A model generated the notes under the pieces. That model did not search any database. It was not told where the DNA came from and was given only the letters and a program-made list of their open reading frames with translations. Below are positions 1 to 7,424 of a stretch of 24,244 nt of DNA, piece by piece. The stretch's first letter is position 1; every line of letters begins with the position of its first letter. A program made the translations under genes and the position numbers. The stretch lies in IMG/VR virus record IMGVR_UViG_3300046000_006123, positions 1 through 24,244 of that record. One strand, 5' to 3'. Origin of the DNA: a virus.

Positions 1-1
1 T

Positions 2-169
2 AAAAACAAATGCTGTCCAGTTATTGAGGTTCAAGAAAACGCAATCGTATTGGGTGATAAAGAAGGACCAGAAGGTATAACAACATGGACTAAAAACCAA
101 TTTGCTGACTTTGTTGAAGCAGCTAAAGAAGGTAAATTTGACGAAATAGTTAATATTGAAAACAACTAA
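2..169 (+). CDS. C-terminal end of a small protein, DUF397-like (partial)
   Basis: An open frame enters from the left edge and stops with TAA at 167-169, giving 55 residues that begin KNKCCPVIEV and end FDEIVNIENN. The start lies outside the window. The layout (a Cys followed by an EV strand, a V-x-GDKEGPEG turn, then a Trp/Phe-rich helix ending in AAKEGKFDE) resembles the small DUF397 family, best known from actinobacteria, whose members read roughly C-VEV, V-RDSK-P-GP, F-FL-GV-GEFD. This resemblance is by eye only and the function is unknown. The gene is followed 28 nt later by a strong terminator, so it is the last gene of its transcript. Confidence 0.6.
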   Translation, partial: KNKCCPVIEVQENAIVLGDKEGPEGITTWTKNQFADFVEAAKEGKFDEIVNIENN

Positions 170-197
170 TTGTTAAATTTTTAACAAAAAACTAATG

Positions 198-226
198 ATG
201 GGAGATTTAATATCTCCCATTTTTTT
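198..226 (+). terminator. Rho-independent terminator
   Basis: A perfect 9-bp stem ATGGGAGAT / ATCTCCCAT (198-206 and 212-220) closes a 5-nt loop and is followed at once by six T residues (221-226). It ends transcription of the small gene that stops at 169 and separates it from the glycosyltransferase block. Confidence 0.9.
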
Positions 227-227
227 A

Positions 228-235
228 TACATTTG
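228..235 (+). promoter_or_regulatory. Candidate Bacteroidota -7 promoter box
   Basis: TACATTTG matches the TAnnTTTG -7 element of Bacteroidota housekeeping promoters exactly and is the same octamer found at 18453-18460. It lies directly behind the terminator and upstream of the gene at 379. No clear TTTG -33 element is present about 20 nt upstream, and the leader to 379 would be about 135 nt, so this is tentative. The rest of the 170-378 gap is very AT-rich, with only a 25-codon Cys-rich frame (233-310). Confidence 0.3.
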
Positions 236-378
236 TGGTATGAATGTGATAAAAATTGTGCGTGGTGTAAAGCTTATGATAATATGATTAAAATAAATGT
301 TATTAAATAAAAATTATTTTATAATATATTTTGATTTTTGATTAATTTTTATTATTATTATGAAAATATAATTAACTT

Positions 379-1599
379 ATGGGTAAAATTAATATACTAG
401 TACAACCAAATGACCGAGCTGGTTCAGGTAAATATAGATGTGTGGATCCACATGTAACCTTACAGAACAATAACCCTCAAGATTTTTTTGTTGAAATTAA
501 TGAAAATGTTAATTTTAATGATGATAATTATTTGAAAAAATTTGAGTTATTCTTTTTCCATAGAGCTCCAGGTGGTAATTATTTACAGGGTGTTGAAATT
601 ATTAAAAAAATTAAATCTTTTGGTGGTAAGGTTATCATCGATTTAGATGACCACTGGAATTTAGACCCATCACATGGTTTATATCAAACATCAAAAAAGA
701 ATGATATACCTCTTCATACTATTAATATCATAAAAGAAGCTGATCTGGTGACAGTATCAACACACTTCTTACAAAAAGAAGTTTTAAAACACAATAAAAA
801 ATGTGTTATTTTGGCTAACGCAATAAACCCAAATGAAACACAATTTAAACCAACACCTAGTGAGTCCGATAAGTTAAGATTCGGTTGGTTAGGTGGTTCC
901 TCACACGTTAAAGATATTGAATTATTAAAAAGCATACCTCAAAAATCAAATGGATGTGGTGATAAAATGCAAATTGTGTTATGTGGTTACGATACAAGAG
1001 GTGTTGTTAGGGCTTTAAATCCGCAAACAGGTGAAATGATGGAAAGAGATATGCAACCTGTTGAAACAACTTGGTTTATGTATGAAATATTCCTAACTGA
1101 CCATTTTAAAACAATTAAAGATCAGGAGTATGTTAAACATTTAATGAAATTCGATTCGACATTAAATTACGATGATAAAAATATGCCATATAAAAGAGTA
1201 TGGACCAAACCTATTGATACATATGCAAAAGGTTATAATGAGTTTGATGTTGCTTTAGCCCCATTAAATGATAGTTCTTTTAATAAATACAAATCTCAAT
1301 TAAAGGTAATTGAAGCTGGGTTCCATAAAAAAGCTATAATCGCTCAGAATTATGGACCGTACACCATTGATTTGGTTTCTGCAATTGAAAAGGGTGGTGG
1401 GTTTAACTCAAAAGGTAATTCTTTATTAGTAGATTCAAATAAGAACCACAAACAATGGGTTCAACATATCAAAAGATTAATTGATAACCCAAATCTTGTT
1501 AAAGATCTTGGAGAAAAATTATATGAGACTGTTAAAGACAAATATGATATAAATTACGTAACAAAATTAAGATCTGAAATATATAAAACATTAATATAA
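379..1599 (+). CDS. GT-B glycosyltransferase (GT4-like)
   Basis: This 406-residue protein looks like a two-Rossmann-domain (GT-B) glycosyltransferase that would move a sugar from an activated nucleotide donor. The N-terminal half has MGKINILVQPNDRAGSGKYR at the start, a strand-turn GGKVIIDLDDHW (residues 82-93) and ADLVTVST (121-128), typical of GT4-like acceptor domains. The C-terminal half starts around RFGWLGGSSHVKD (167-179) and carries FDVALAPLND (289-298) followed by KSQLKVIEAGFHKKAIIA (305-322), the donor-binding region with the usual Lys and Glu. The donor and acceptor cannot be read from the sequence. It opens a block of modification genes and the next gene starts 1 nt after its stop. 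The leader is A-rich without a Shine-Dalgarno sequence. I am confident in the fold but not in the substrate. Confidence 0.85.
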   Translation: MGKINILVQPNDRAGSGKYRCVDPHVTLQNNNPQDFFVEINENVNFNDDNYLKKFELFFFHRAPGGNYLQGVEIIKKIKSFGGKVIIDLDDHWNLDPSHGLYQTSKKNDIPLHTINIIKEADLVTVSTHFLQKEVLKHNKKCVILANAINPNETQFKPTPSESDKLRFGWLGGSSHVKDIELLKSIPQKSNGCGDKMQIVLCGYDTRGVVRALNPQTGEMMERDMQPVETTWFMYEIFLTDHFKTIKDQEYVKHLMKFDSTLNYDDKNMPYKRVWTKPIDTYAKGYNEFDVALAPLNDSSFNKYKSQLKVIEAGFHKKAIIAQNYGPYTIDLVSAIEKGGGFNSKGNSLLVDSNKNHKQWVQHIKRLIDNPNLVKDLGEKLYETVKDKYDINYVTKLRSEIYKTLI

Positions 1600-1600
1600 C

Positions 1601-2185
1601 ATGAACGACAAATTAGGAAATTTAGATATGGGTGAACTTTTTGATGATGAAATGAAAAGTGAATTGGATAGCATATTAAAACAAACTCAGAACATGATGG
1701 GTGATTGGGATTATGACCCAGCTTCAATGTCAATTAAGTTAAAAGTGTCTTTTATTAACAAATCAAATAACCCTGACCCAACCTATGAAAAGGAAGGCGA
1801 TAGTGGTTTTGATATTAGAGCTTTTATTGATGAACCAATTGAAATTGAACCAGGTTGTAGAACCTTAATAAAAACAGGTTTATATTTTGAAATACCTTAT
1901 GGTTATGAATTACAAGTTAGATCTAGAAGTGGTTTAGCTTTAAATAACGGTGTTGTTGTTTTAAATAGCCCTGGTACTGTTGATTCTGGATACAGAGGTG
2001 AGATTGGTGTTATTCTATACAATACAGATAAATTAAACCCTTTTTATGTAGATAATGGTGATAGAATTGCACAAGGTGTTATCGCTGCTGTACAAACAAT
2101 GGGTAAAACAAAATTTATAAAAACTGATACACTATCAAGTAGTGATAGAGGTTCTGGTGGTTTTGGTTCAACTGGTGTTAGTTAA
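1601..2185 (+). CDS. dut: dUTP diphosphatase (dUTPase) with N-terminal extension
   Basis: This trimeric-type dUTPase would hydrolyse dUTP to dUMP and pyrophosphate, keeping uracil out of phage DNA and supplying dUMP for dTMP synthesis. All five family motifs are visible in order: DSGFDIRA (67-74), RSRSGLALNNGV (107-118), GTVDSGYRGEI (125-135) with the catalytic-site Asp, GDRIAQGVI (153-161) and the C-terminal P-loop-like arm RGSGGFGSTG (183-192). At 194 residues it is longer than the usual 140-150. The extra part is an acidic N-terminal segment of about 45 residues (MNDKLGNLDMGELFDDEMKS onward) that is not part of the known fold. The next gene overlaps its stop by one base (TAATG). Confidence 0.95.
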   Translation: MNDKLGNLDMGELFDDEMKSELDSILKQTQNMMGDWDYDPASMSIKLKVSFINKSNNPDPTYEKEGDSGFDIRAFIDEPIEIEPGCRTLIKTGLYFEIPYGYELQVRSRSGLALNNGVVVLNSPGTVDSGYRGEIGVILYNTDKLNPFYVDNGDRIAQGVIAAVQTMGKTKFIKTDTLSSSDRGSGGFGSTGVS

Positions 2186-2490
2186 TGATAGTATTTAAAG
2201 ACCAAATAAGAGCTTATAAAGCGATCACACCTGATATTTTAAACCAAATAGAATATAAAACTGTTTGGTCTGGTAAAAGAATTGAGGTTGGTGATAAAGT
2301 TTTGTATGCGTTTGTGTACCCTTTAAATTCAGAGGATTATAAATTAGCTACATTTCTTGAGCGTGAACTTGATGAGGTTAATCAAATGTTTACGTTCATT
2401 CAAACAATAAAAGGTATTATACCAGTGTTAAAATATAAAAATGATAATCTTGTAAGAGATTTAATCATAGAAGAAGAGAATGAGTTATAA
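2185..2490 (+). CDS. Hypothetical protein, 101 residues
   Basis: I do not recognise this protein. It has 101 residues, no signal peptide or membrane segment, and a mix of short strands (KRIEVGDKVLYAFVYPL) and helices (DYKLATFLERELDEVNQMF) ending in an acidic tail EEENEL. Its ATG overlaps the dUTPase stop by one base and its own end overlaps the next glycosyltransferase by 11 nt, so it is translated as part of the same operon. The overlaps and normal base composition support a real gene. Confidence 0.75.
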   Translation: MIVFKDQIRAYKAITPDILNQIEYKTVWSGKRIEVGDKVLYAFVYPLNSEDYKLATFLERELDEVNQMFTFIQTIKGIIPVLKYKNDNLVRDLIIEEENEL

Positions 2491-3916
2491 AATTAGTGTT
2501 GTTTTCTCAACAAGAAAAATAGATGAAAATTTTATTGAGCATGTTAAGAAAACATGTATACATAAAGGTGTTGAGGTTTTGCCGTATGAAAATAACGGTG
2601 AGTATTCTTTAACAGAAATATATAATAAAGGTTTAAACGATGCGTCAAGTGACATAGTTGTTTTTTGTCACGATGACATATTATTTGAGACAAAAAATTG
2701 GGGTGAAAAAGTTTTAAAAGCTTTTGAAAAAAACCATGAATATGGTATCCTTGGTGTTGCTGGTACTGATCATATGATTAGTGGTAGGTGGTGGCAAATA
2801 CGTAATGCCATGTATGGTACTGTTAAACATACTGACGGTACTAATGTTTGGGTAAGTAAATATTCTCAAAACTATGGTAACGAGTTAAAAGAAATGGTTG
2901 TTATTGACGGTTTATTTATTGCTGTTAATAGAACTAGGATAAAAACTATTTTTGATGATCGATTTAAAGGTTTTCATTTTTATGATATATCATTTTGTTT
3001 ATCGAACCATGTTAACGGTATAAAAATAGGTTTAATCTCAAATATTTTAATATTACATAAATCCGTTGGTCAAGTTAATGAACAATGGGGTGAAAATAAA
3101 ACTTTATTTGAAGAAATATATGGTAATCAATTACCAATATGTTTGAATGATAAAACAAAACATATAATCTTTGATAAAGAATTACCAAAGATCGACATGC
3201 ATGTTCTTTGTTGGAATGAAGAAAAGATAATACCTTATTTTTTAAAACACTATGAGAATTTTGTTAGTAATATTTATGTTTATGACAATATATCAAATGA
3301 TAATAGTGTTAAATTATTAAAGTCACACCCAAAAGTTACGGTAATACCATATGATACTAATGGTGAAATTAGAGATGATATTTATTTACAAATAAAAAAT
3401 AACGCGTGGAAAAACTCAACGGATAAAGCTGATATCGTTATTGTGTGTGACATGGATGAATTTTTATATAGTAATGATTTAAAAAAATCAATCAATAAAT
3501 TTTATGAAAGTGATGCGACTGTTATTAAACCAACTGGTTATGATATGGTTGTAAACGATTTCCAATTTAATCATGGTGATAAATTAACTAATCTTGTTAA
3601 AACTGGGTATAAAAATAACCTTTTTGATAAATTAGTTATGTTTAAAACAAAAAATATAACGGAAATAAATTATAATGGTGGTTGCCATGTTGCAGCACCT
3701 AGGGGTGATAAAATTAAATTATTTGAAGGTGAATTTTTACTTTTACACTACAAAAGACTCGGTTTAAAATATTTTTTAAATAAAATGTCTGATTATAAAA
3801 AAAGGTTAAGTGAATTTAATAAAAAACATAAACTTGGTTATGAATATGAATTTAATAGTGATAAACACACCGAAGATTTTAATAAATCTTTAGGTAAAAT
3901 ATCTTATGTCATCTAA
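2480..3916 (+). CDS. Two-domain glycosyltransferase (two GT-A domains)
   Basis: This 478-residue protein looks like a fusion of two nucleotide-sugar-binding GT-A domains. The first (residues 1-220) starts KISVVFSTRKIDENF, has an SSDIVVFCHDDILFE segment (57-70) with the metal-binding acidic pair, and GVAGTDHMISGRWW (92-105). The second starts at IDMHVLCWNEEKIIPYFLKH (238-257), typical of GT2-like enzymes that begin with an xxNE step, and has KADIVIVCDMDEFL (316-329) containing the DxD motif. A HYKR segment (423-426) lies near the end. It probably transfers two sugars in sequence, or one domain recognises the acceptor. It overlaps the preceding gene by 11 nt. The donors are unknown. Confidence in glycosyltransferase activity is high; confidence in the two-domain reading is moderate. 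Confidence 0.8.
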   Translation: MSYKISVVFSTRKIDENFIEHVKKTCIHKGVEVLPYENNGEYSLTEIYNKGLNDASSDIVVFCHDDILFETKNWGEKVLKAFEKNHEYGILGVAGTDHMISGRWWQIRNAMYGTVKHTDGTNVWVSKYSQNYGNELKEMVVIDGLFIAVNRTRIKTIFDDRFKGFHFYDISFCLSNHVNGIKIGLISNILILHKSVGQVNEQWGENKTLFEEIYGNQLPICLNDKTKHIIFDKELPKIDMHVLCWNEEKIIPYFLKHYENFVSNIYVYDNISNDNSVKLLKSHPKVTVIPYDTNGEIRDDIYLQIKNNAWKNSTDKADIVIVCDMDEFLYSNDLKKSINKFYESDATVIKPTGYDMVVNDFQFNHGDKLTNLVKTGYKNNLFDKLVMFKTKNITEINYNGGCHVAAPRGDKIKLFEGEFLLLHYKRLGLKYFLNKMSDYKKRLSEFNKKHKLGYEYEFNSDKHTEDFNKSLGKISYVI

Positions 3917-3924
3917 TTCATAAC

Positions 3925-3940
3925 TATTTATATTAAATAA
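3925..3940 (+). promoter_or_regulatory. Candidate late promoter, copy 1
   Basis: TATTTATATTAAATAA lies in a 32-nt gap, with its TATTTATAT core ending 15 nt before the ATG at 3949. The identical 16-mer occurs at 11475-11490 in the same position relative to the next ATG, and a close variant at 19634. TATTTA and TAAATA form an inverted repeat around TAT. T4-type late promoters, read by gp55 family sigma factors, are similarly short AT-rich boxes (TATAAATA) just upstream of genes. Confidence 0.45.
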
Positions 3941-3948
3941 AATACTAT

Positions 3949-5106
3949 ATGGGATTTTTTAGGATTAAAAAAATAATAAAAGATAATGATAATAATCAGG
4001 TTGATTATAATATAACAAAAGGTTTTATAAAAGAGGAAAGGTTAGGATTACCTGAAACACCAAAAAAAACAACAATAAGAAAAAGTTATACAGCTGGAAA
4101 TAAAATTGAACCAAATACGGAAAAAATATCAGTGATAATTAAAAAAGGTAGTTATTCTGTTGACGTTAAAAAAATTTTTAAAGAAAAAGATATTTCTGTT
4201 GATACTGTTACTTCTGTTGATACTGTTACTTCTTTTGATACTGTTACTTCTTTTGATACTGTTACAGCTCTCGAACCTACAGAAGAAAAAATAAAAAAAA
4301 GAAAATACGGTATGAATGGTTGTGTTTTTTCAAAAACAATTGGATCCAACGGAAGATTAGGTAATCAATTATTTCAATTTGCTGCGATATATGGCTATGC
4401 CATGGATAATAATAAAAAATATTCGGTATCAAATTGGGTTTGCGCTCGCTCTGGTAAAGATTTTAAAAAATATTTTAACGGACCGCTTATATCAACACCT
4501 ATTAACGATGAAGCGGTGGAAATAAATTATATTGAAACAGATTTTGATTATAACGAAATACCGTATATTAAAGAAAATCTTAACATATGTGGATATTTCC
4601 AATCTGAATTATACTTTAAAAAATATACTGATGATGTAATTGATATATTACAACCATCTATTGATTTACATTTAGATTTAAGGATAAAATATTCAAACAT
4701 TAATTTTAAAAAAACAGCTTCATTACATGTTAGAAGAGGGGATTACCTATCTTTAGGTAGTTTTTATAATCAATTAACAATTGATAATTATTATACTAAA
4801 GCTATAGAAGAGTTAACAAAAAATGGGGTTGAGGATATATTAATATTCTCAGATGATATAAAATGGTGTAAAGAAAATTTTAAAGGTGATAACTTTTATT
4901 TTTCTGAAGGGAACTCAGAAATAGAAGATTTATTTTTAATGAGTTTTTGTTCACACAATATAATAGCGAACTCAAGTTTTTCGTGGTGGGGAGCTTTTTT
5001 AAATAAAAATAAGGATAAAATTGTTATAGCACCAAAAAAATGGTGGGGTGTTATTAATAATATGAATGAAAATACCATAATACCAGAAACATGGGTGAGA
5101 TTATAG
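3949..5106 (+). CDS. GT11-type fucosyltransferase with N-terminal repeat arm
   Basis: The C-terminal 265 residues look like a GT11 alpha-1,2-fucosyltransferase, which transfers fucose from GDP-fucose. Family motifs are clear: GRLGNQLFQFAAIYGYA (135-151), SLHVRRGDYLSLG (258-270, the GDP-fucose-binding HxRRGD), ILIFSDDIKWCKE (297-309) and NSSFSWWGAFLN (341-352). The first 120 residues are not part of the family. They are Lys-rich, low in complexity, and hold four copies of a hexapeptide S-V/F-D-T-V-T (83-106) encoded by 18-bp tandem repeats. This arm may tether the enzyme or act as a flexible spacer. The last 16 nt overlap the next gene. It is preceded by a candidate late promoter. Fold and donor class are confident; linkage and acceptor are inferred from the family only. 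Confidence 0.88.
   Translation: MGFFRIKKIIKDNDNNQVDYNITKGFIKEERLGLPETPKKTTIRKSYTAGNKIEPNTEKISVIIKKGSYSVDVKKIFKEKDISVDTVTSVDTVTSFDTVTSFDTVTALEPTEEKIKKRKYGMNGCVFSKTIGSNGRLGNQLFQFAAIYGYAMDNNKKYSVSNWVCARSGKDFKKYFNGPLISTPINDEAVEINYIETDFDYNEIPYIKENLNICGYFQSELYFKKYTDDVIDILQPSIDLHLDLRIKYSNINFKKTASLHVRRGDYLSLGSFYNQLTIDNYYTKAIEELTKNGVEDILIFSDDIKWCKENFKGDNFYFSEGNSEIEDLFLMSFCSHNIIANSSFSWWGAFLNKNKDKIVIAPKKWWGVINNMNENTIIPETWVRL
4195..4266 (+). repeat. 18-bp tandem repeat, four copies
   Basis: Four in-frame units run 4195-4212, 4213-4230, 4231-4248 and 4249-4266. The first two are identical (TCTGTTGATACTGTTACT). The third and fourth carry a G-to-T change (Val to Phe), and the fourth ends in A instead of T. 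They encode SVDTVT, SVDTVT, SFDTVT, SFDTVT in the arm of the fucosyltransferase. The high identity points to recent expansion by slippage or recombination. Confidence 0.95.
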
Positions 5107-5921
5107 ATTTAAAAGACACCACATTCATTATACCGATAATGATAGATAGTCAAGACAGGGTTGATAATTTAACTATTAACTTAAATTTCTTAGCTAAAAA
5201 TTTTAACACAAATGTTATTATTTTTGAATTAAAGAAACCAGGTTATAATGTTGTTGACAACATTATAAAAAAATTGGTAAAAAACAAATTAAAAATTACG
5301 TATCTTTATGAGGTGGTTGAATTAACAAATGAAAGACCAGAAATAATTTTTCATAGAACAAAATACCTTAATATGATGCTTAATATGGTTAAAACAGATT
5401 TTGTTGTTAACTATGATGTTGACGTTTTATTAAACCCATTAGATTATGTTTTATGTGTTAATAAGTTAAAAGATGATTGTGATGTGGTTTATCCGTATTT
5501 TTTTGGTTTATCACAAAGAGCTGTATTAAATAGTGGTAAGAATAAATTATTAGAATCCTTTGATCTTAATTTATTAACAGAAAATGATTACAAACTAAAC
5601 CAAAATCGTTTTGGTTTGGCCCAATTCTTTAAAACTAGTGTTTACATTGAAGGTGGTATGGAAAATGAACATTTTATATCATACGGACCAGAAGATTTTG
5701 AAAGAGCTCATAGGTTTAAAGTTTTAGATTATAATGTTGAGTGGGCTGATATTTATATATACCATATTGAACATAGTAGAGGTGATAATAGTAGTAATAA
5801 AAACCCATATTTTAGTAAAAATAATGAGTTATATAGTAGTCTTAATGGTTTAAATAAAAAAGAGCTAAAAATGTATTACGATACTATTGATTATAAGAAT
5901 TTATATAAAAAAAATGGGTGA
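5091..5921 (+). CDS. GT-A glycosyltransferase (GT2/galactosyltransferase-like)
   Basis: This 276-residue protein has the layout of a GT-A glycosyltransferase. TTFIIPIMIDSQDRVDNL (10-27) is the first Rossmann strand with the conserved R-x-x-L step. KTDFVVNYDVDVLLNP (101-116) carries the DxD metal and nucleotide-sugar motif. ISYGPEDFERAHRFKVLDY (196-214) resembles the G-x-E-D-x-(D/E)-x-x-R region near the end of galactosyltransferase-like and chondroitin-polymerase-like domains. A His at 225 (YIYHIEHSRG) may be the late metal ligand. It overlaps the fucosyltransferase by 16 nt and the next gene by 8 nt, so the three are probably translationally coupled. The sugar and acceptor are unknown. Confidence 0.75.
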   Translation: MGEIIDLKDTTFIIPIMIDSQDRVDNLTINLNFLAKNFNTNVIIFELKKPGYNVVDNIIKKLVKNKLKITYLYEVVELTNERPEIIFHRTKYLNMMLNMVKTDFVVNYDVDVLLNPLDYVLCVNKLKDDCDVVYPYFFGLSQRAVLNSGKNKLLESFDLNLLTENDYKLNQNRFGLAQFFKTSVYIEGGMENEHFISYGPEDFERAHRFKVLDYNVEWADIYIYHIEHSRGDNSSNKNPYFSKNNELYSSLNGLNKKELKMYYDTIDYKNLYKKNG

Positions 5922-6657
5922 TAAGATAAATTTTCAGAAGATTAATTTTAAATATATTAATCTAAAAAGTAGGGTGGATAGAAAAAATCGTGTTGACGCG
6001 TATTTAAAAAATAACGGTATTATTGCTGAAAGATTTGATGCGATAAAAGATTTTAGTAATTGTAATATTAATTTTGGTAAAAATTATAATGATGGAACTA
6101 AAGGTTGTTTTTTATCACATTATAATATCATAAAAGAATATGACAGTAATAAAGTATTGGGAATACTAGAGGATGATATTGTTTTATGTAGCGATTTCAC
6201 CGAAAGATTTAAATATATTGAGGATAATTTTAACCTTGATTGGGATATGTTTTTCTTATCATCATTTTATCATTTAAACGATGATAAAAATAGACACCAT
6301 GAAACTGGTGATTATGAATTTAGTGGGATTAAATATATCCATAGAACATACGGGTCATTTTGTACGCACTCATATTTAGTTAACCCAAAATCAAAAGAAA
6401 AAATATTAAGATTAATGGAAGAGAACGTTCATAAATCAAACGCTCTCGACCACCTGTATATACTAATACAACACCAATTAAATGTTTTTGCAATAACGCC
6501 TGGTATAACAACACAACTAGGTGATCATAGTGACATAACAAACAGTATGTTAGACCATACAGATTATTTCACAAAGGTACTTGGCCAACATTGTTATGTT
6601 GATAAATTGAGTGAATTTAATTACGATGAATACTTTAAATATAAAATAACAAAATAA
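5914..6657 (+). CDS. GT25-type glycosyltransferase
   Basis: This resembles GT25 (LPS-type) glycosyltransferases, which often add galactose or glucose to a surface glycan or protein. Counting from the ATG at 5914 it has 247 residues. FKYINLKSRVDRKNRV (12-27) matches the family NLxxRxDR start, RFDAIKD (40-46) the F-x-A segment, GTKGCFLSHYNI (61-72) the G-x-G-C-x-x-SH motif, and VLGILEDDIVL (81-91) the ILEDD metal-binding motif. The frame is open further upstream to a TTG at 5887, but that would add nine residues and a 35-nt overlap. ATG 5914, after an A-rich run, fits the family start better. It overlaps the preceding gene by 8 nt. The product of the reaction is not known. Confidence 0.85.
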   Translation: MGDKINFQKINFKYINLKSRVDRKNRVDAYLKNNGIIAERFDAIKDFSNCNINFGKNYNDGTKGCFLSHYNIIKEYDSNKVLGILEDDIVLCSDFTERFKYIEDNFNLDWDMFFLSSFYHLNDDKNRHHETGDYEFSGIKYIHRTYGSFCTHSYLVNPKSKEKILRLMEENVHKSNALDHLYILIQHQLNVFAITPGITTQLGDHSDITNSMLDHTDYFTKVLGQHCYVDKLSEFNYDEYFKYKITK

Positions 6658-6661
6658 AATT

Positions 6662-7411
6662 ATGAAAGATATAGCTAAAAACATAAAAAAATACTATTTT
6701 AATAACGATGGCTTAAAATATGTGATAAATAATTTTGATTACTTAACAACCGAATACCATATTTCAAGTGATGAATATATAGACGCTTCTGGTGTCTACG
6801 TTTTAATGAAAAGGGTTATTGATCTTATGGATAAAGATAAGGTTGTTATTGACATAGGTGGTAATTGCGGTTTAACATCAATCCCATTTTGTTTAAATGG
6901 TTATGAGGTTTATACATTTGAACCGATTAAAATGAATGTCGATTTAATAGAGATGAATAAAATCGAAAATAAATGTGATAACTTAAATATAGTACCATAC
7001 GCTCTAAGTGATAAAACAAAAGAGGAGATAATATATATACCGTATTGTTCTGATAACACATCTTTTAACAAAGACGTAGCTGTTAGTAATATGAATGATA
7101 AGAGTATATGTGTTGAAGAAACCGTTAATTGTATAACATTTGATGAATGGTTAGAAAATAACGGGCAAATAAATATCGGGTTTATAAAAATAGATGTGCA
7201 AGGTCACGAAAAGAATGTTCTAGAAGGTATGGTTAATTTTCTATCAAATTGTAATGACGTTTATCTTTTTATTGAATGGGATGGAAACCACACAATGATG
7301 TCTGGTAATACACTAGAAGAAATGGAATCGCTATTAAATCGTACTGGGTTTAATGAAAAAAACCTATTCAATAGGGATCTATATGATGATAAAATTTTTT
7401 ATAAAAAATAA
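6662..7411 (+). CDS. FkbM-family SAM-dependent methyltransferase
   Basis: This 249-residue protein looks like an FkbM-type methyltransferase, a family that often O-methylates sugars. VVIDIGGNCGLTSIPFCLNG (61-80) is the SAM-binding glycine-rich loop. YEVYTFEPIKMN (81-92) supplies the acidic residue that binds the SAM ribose. NIVPYALSD (109-117) and the later FIKIDVQGHEKNVLEGM (174-190) are the family's most typical signature. It sits 4 nt after the GT25 gene, so it probably methylates a sugar added by the neighbouring transferases. The family assignment is strong; the substrate is inferred from context. Confidence 0.88.
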   Translation: MKDIAKNIKKYYFNNDGLKYVINNFDYLTTEYHISSDEYIDASGVYVLMKRVIDLMDKDKVVIDIGGNCGLTSIPFCLNGYEVYTFEPIKMNVDLIEMNKIENKCDNLNIVPYALSDKTKEEIIYIPYCSDNTSFNKDVAVSNMNDKSICVEETVNCITFDEWLENNGQINIGFIKIDVQGHEKNVLEGMVNFLSNCNDVYLFIEWDGNHTMMSGNTLEEMESLLNRTGFNEKNLFNRDLYDDKIFYKK

Positions 7412-7424
7412 AACATAAAAAAAT

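Noticed and set aside
240-287. 15-residue frame MNVIKIVRGVKLMII
   Set aside because: Too short, no support from spacing or composition.
4152-4349. Minus-strand open frame opposite the fucosyltransferase arm
   Set aside because: It is a shadow of the 18-bp repeat region; no independent family or leader, and all neighbours are on the + strand.
5749-5760. Additional TATTTATAT copy
   Set aside because: Inside a coding region with no gene start about 15 nt downstream; expected by chance in AT-rich DNA.
5887-5913. TTG start giving a longer GT25 protein
   Set aside because: The ATG at 5914 has an A-rich leader and fits the family N-terminus; the longer form only adds nine residues with a larger overlap.
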